This document shows positions 32,757 through 34,925 of a stretch of 34,925 bases of DNA, piece after piece (within the stretch, counting starts at the first letter, position 1; each line of letters starts with the position of its first letter). Where the stretch lies: NCBI RefSeq assembly GCF_900100295.1, contig NZ_FNEV01000018.1, forward strand, positions 1-34,925. Direction: 5' to 3'. The stretch comes from Salimicrobium halophilum (GTDB lineage Bacteria; Bacillota; Bacilli; Bacillales; Halobacillaceae). A program made the translations under genes and the position numbers. Under the pieces are notes generated by a model. It was given only the letters and a program-made list of their open reading frames with translations, was not told where the DNA came from and ran no database searches.

Positions 32757-34483
32757 GTACTTTCCCCTCCTCCGCTCAATGTCGTCATCGCACGATACTC
32801 GTCCACTGCCTGCAATAGTTCCGCATGGGACCCCTGACCGGCTACTTTTCCATGTTCCAGAAACACAATCTCATCCGCTTCCCGGATCGTATGCAGGCGG
32901 TGCGCCACCGTGATGACCGTCGCCTGTTCGGACATACGCTCGAGGGATGCTTTCAGAATCCGTTCCGTCTTCAGATCAAGGCCGGTCGTCGGTTCATCGA
33001 GTAAAACGACAGGCGCGCGTTTCAAAAACGCACGTGCCAGTGCGAGGCGCTGCTTTTCCCCGCCGGATAGCCCCCGTCCACCTTCACCGACTAAAGTTTC
33101 AAGTCCATGCTCAAGCTCCCCTACGAGTTCGGAGAGCCCGGCTTGCTCCACCGCCTTTGTGATTTCTTCTTCAGACTGAGAATGGTCGGAACCGATGATT
33201 ATATTATCTTTCAGCGTCCCTGAAAATATGAACGGATGCTGGGAGATGTAGCTGAGATGCTTCATCCACTCCTCTTCCTGATAAGAAGAAAGAGGTTTCC
33301 CTTCCACACACACCTCTCCTTCTGAGAGAGGGAGGAGCCCACTGATCACATGAAGCAAGGTGGATTTCCCCGAGCCCGTCCTTCCTGCAATAGCGATACT
33401 CTTTCCAGGAGAAATCTCCACGTTTACGGGACCCAGTTCAAATTCCCCCTCCCCGTACCGATACGTCGCGTTAGACAAGGAAATTCGAGGAGGGTGGGAG
33501 ATCGAGAGAGGTTCCTCTCCCCACGTAATCGTATCTTCTTCTCTGTTGATTTCATCGAAAACCTTCGATGCGGCTCCCATGCTTTGCCTTCCTGTGTGAA
33601 AAGCGAAACCGAGCTGCTTCAGAAAATTATAGAACTCCGGGGCCAGAATCAGAATGAAGAAAGCCGTGAAGAAATCCATGTTTTCAAATATGATCAGCTG
33701 AAGAGCGATCTCGAGTGCAATCAGCCCGATACTCAACATGGAGATAAGCTCCAGCATCAGAGACGACACGAATGCCGTTTTCAGCACATCCATCGTCGCA
33801 TCGCGGAAACGGATACTGCTCGTACGGATATTCTCTTTCTGTTCTTTGGCCTTCCGGAACAACTTCAGCGTCGTCAGCCCCTGAAGGATATCGAGAAAAC
33901 TCCCGGACAAGGCATTCATTTCTTCGATTTTCTCTTCTGATTTCTCTTTCGTTTTGAGACCGATAATAATATAAAAGAGCGGGATGAACGGAGAGGTTGC
34001 AAGAATAATGAGTCCGGAATTCAAGTGGGTCACCGTAATCGCAATGAACAGGACAAGCGGTACGAGGGAAGACTGGATCACCTGTGGAACGTATCCACTG
34101 AAATAGCTGTCCGTTTCTTCCACCGCATCCATGAATACGCTGATCCGCTTTCCGGACTGCTGCTGTCCGGCATCTTTCACCGGGCTTTTTGCCATCTTAC
34201 CGAGAAGCATCGTCCGCATCGATAATTTCGCCCGGGTTCCCAAACGGACACCGGTTCGTGCAATGACATCGCTCACCCCGGTTCTGAGCCATAGAACCAG
34301 AAGAAGGAAAAGCATCGACATCGTAACAGCAGAGAAACCGGCTCCGTCGATGAATACCTGATCCACCACCGTTACGAAAAGATACCCCTGCAGTATGATA
34401 CTCGCAGCCAAAAGAAGAGCAGCCACCGCCATGATCGTCACTTTCTTCCATTCCTGCTTCAACAACACATTCCATTCTTTCAT
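32753..34483 (-). CDS. cydD: Thiol reductant ABC exporter subunit CydD
   Basis: The 576-residue partner of CydC has six membrane segments with the family block LWLRTGVSDVIARTGVRLGTRAK and an ATPase domain (GRTGSGKST, LSGGEKQRLALARA, VVLLDEPTTGLD). It starts at ATG 34483 behind GGGGGAAG. In B. subtilis the genes follow cydAB in one operon; here cydAB is not next to it, because a promoter of its own and an IS3-type element lie upstream. A Rex-type operator overlaps the promoter. Confidence 0.93.
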   Translation of the reverse strand: MKEWNVLLKQEWKKVTIMAVAALLLAASIILQGYLFVTVVDQVFIDGAGFSAVTMSMLFLLLVLWLRTGVSDVIARTGVRLGTRAKLSMRTMLLGKMAKSPVKDAGQQQSGKRISVFMDAVEETDSYFSGYVPQVIQSSLVPLVLFIAITVTHLNSGLIILATSPFIPLFYIIIGLKTKEKSEEKIEEMNALSGSFLDILQGLTTLKLFRKAKEQKENIRTSSIRFRDATMDVLKTAFVSSLMLELISMLSIGLIALEIALQLIIFENMDFFTAFFILILAPEFYNFLKQLGFAFHTGRQSMGAASKVFDEINREEDTITWGEEPLSISHPPRISLSNATYRYGEGEFELGPVNVEISPGKSIAIAGRTGSGKSTLLHVISGLLPLSEGEVCVEGKPLSSYQEEEWMKHLSYISQHPFIFSGTLKDNIIIGSDHSQSEEEITKAVEQAGLSELVGELEHGLETLVGEGGRGLSGGEKQRLALARAFLKRAPVVLLDEPTTGLDLKTERILKASLERMSEQATVITVAHRLHTIREADEIVFLEHGKVAGQGSHAELLQAVDEYRAMTTLSGGGEST

Positions 34484-34501
34484 TCCGCTTCCCCCACCCT
34501 A

Positions 34502-34551
34502 ACGTGAATCATTTCACAAACGATTATACTTGATGAATGGTCCAATATAAA
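34502..34551 (-). promoter_or_regulatory. cydDC promoter with candidate Rex operator
   Basis: On the minus strand TTTATA (34546-34551) and TATAAT (34523-34528) are 17 bases apart. Just downstream, at the start of transcription, TTGTGAA-ATGA-TTCACGT (34502-34519) matches the Rex consensus TTGTGAAN4TTCACAA in 16 of 18 positions. Rex is released by NADH, so cydDC would be on when oxygen is scarce. Confidence 0.8.
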
Positions 34552-34597
34552 GAAAACTGATTAAGGCTGCTAGTAAAAAAGCCCGGGGGGAAGGTAG

Positions 34598-34925
34598 TGA
34601 CCCCTAAAAGTTAGAGTTTTTATTATGAAGCTGATTTGCTGGTTTGAGTCCGGTATTGAATAGGACTTAAGCCAGCCAATTTTACTTTTACGCGTTCGTG
34701 GTTGTAGTAGTCCATGTATCCCTCGAGCTTTCTCTCAAGCTCTTCATAAGAAACCAATTCTTCTCCGTAATACATTTCCTGTTTGAGAATCCCGAAGAAA
34801 TTCTCCATCGCCGCATTATCAGCGCAGTTAGCTTTCCTGGACATACTCTGGAAGATACGATGTTTCTTTAAGGTTTTCACCCACTTGCGGTGTTGGTAAT
34901 GCCAGCCTTGATCAGAGTGGATGGT
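34598..34925 (-). mobile_element. End of an IS3-family (IS150-like) insertion sequence
   Basis: The element end reads TGACCCCTAAAAGTTAGAG from 34598, like the TG-starting inverted repeats of IS3-family elements in bacilli. The transposase runs off the right edge. The other end is outside the window, so size and target duplication cannot be checked. Confidence 0.75.
34623..34925 (-). CDS. IS3-family transposase OrfB, C-terminal part
   Basis: The 100 visible residues are the C-terminal part of a DDE integrase-type transposase: HSDQGWHY holds the second Asp, and ENFFGILKQE holds the catalytic Glu region. YMDYYNHERVKVKLAGLSPIQYR is the typical end of IS150-type OrfB proteins. The frame is open at the right edge; a GTG at 34880 is internal. 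The visible part is intact, without frameshift. Confidence 0.92.
   Translation of the reverse strand, partial: TIHSDQGWHYQHRKWVKTLKKHRIFQSMSRKANCADNAAMENFFGILKQEMYYGEELVSYEELERKLEGYMDYYNHERVKVKLAGLSPIQYRTQTSKSAS

Noticed and set aside
1-34925. tRNA, rRNA, prophage or defence island
   Set aside because: I saw no cloverleaf or rRNA-like segment, no phage structural or integrase genes apart from the two IS ends, and no defence-gene cluster.

Overview
The window looks like chromosomal DNA from a spore-forming, probably moderately halophilic member of the Bacillaceae (Halobacillus/Pontibacillus-like). This is an inference from gene content, because no rRNA or other taxonomic marker is present. 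Supporting signs are a Spo0E-type phosphatase, a T-box leader on ileS, a sigma-B promoter, a Rex operator on cydDC, a YtvA-like LOV-STAS protein, a YtrA-like GntR/ABC operon, strong AGGAGG ribosome binding sites, frequent TTG/GTG starts, acidic proteins, and dispersed intergenic repeats of the kind common in Bacillaceae.

Layout. 1-635: right part of an IS200/IS605-type element with the 3' end of tnpB, abutting an XRE-PAS regulator (minus). 1298-1483: Spo0E-like phosphatase. 1484-2101: no gene; a strong hairpin and two tandem palindromic repeats. 2102-5470 (minus): type 2 ileS with its T-box leader. 5658-7041: glutaminase plus a DUF4385 gene, closed by a repeat that also acts as terminator. 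7248-8806 (minus): histidine phosphatase and a ferredoxin-NADP reductase-like flavoprotein. 8941-10421: padR-chrA chromate efflux operon. 10469-13656 (minus): GntR regulator, ABC ATPase and large permease. 13779-17843 (minus): LOV-STAS photoreceptor, flavin reductase-like protein, SDR, aldo-keto reductase and SAM hydrolase-like protein. 17844-18485: no gene, but rich in inverted and direct repeats. 18486-20040 (minus): membrane protein, DUF1450 protein and a RibF-like riboflavin kinase with a reduced adenylyltransferase domain. 20110-20575: repeats and a sigma-B promoter for a DJ-1/PfpI gene. 21288-23116 (minus): DAO-type oxidoreductase, small membrane protein and RDD protein. 23201: secreted NlpC/P60-like hydrolase. 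23759-26899 (minus): very large GGDEF-EAL-GAF-GGDEF protein. 27016-27939 (minus): metallo-beta-lactamase-fold hydrolase. 28056: small Sm-like protein. 28709-30785: panBCD. 31050-34483 (minus): cydDC. 34598-34925: IS3-family transposase end.

How the genes work together. Most of the window is ordinary housekeeping and accessory metabolism. Coherent units are panB-panC-panD (pantothenate, with 4-base overlaps), cydD-cydC (cytochrome bd assembly, with a candidate Rex site at its own promoter), padR-chrA (a candidate palindromic operator overlaps the promoter), and the YtrA-like operon (a 10-bp-arm palindrome overlaps its promoter). The LOV-STAS protein and the sigma-B-promoted DJ-1 gene both point to a general stress response.

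No CRISPR array, prophage, tRNA, rRNA or clear defence system was seen. The least explained material is non-coding: three repeat families and the structured 17.9-18.48 kb interval. Among proteins, the oddities are the double-GGDEF protein, the FNR-like enzyme without a normal second nucleotide-binding loop, and the reduced RibF. Both ends of the window carry mobile-element fragments, and each touches a neighbouring gene or its control region.
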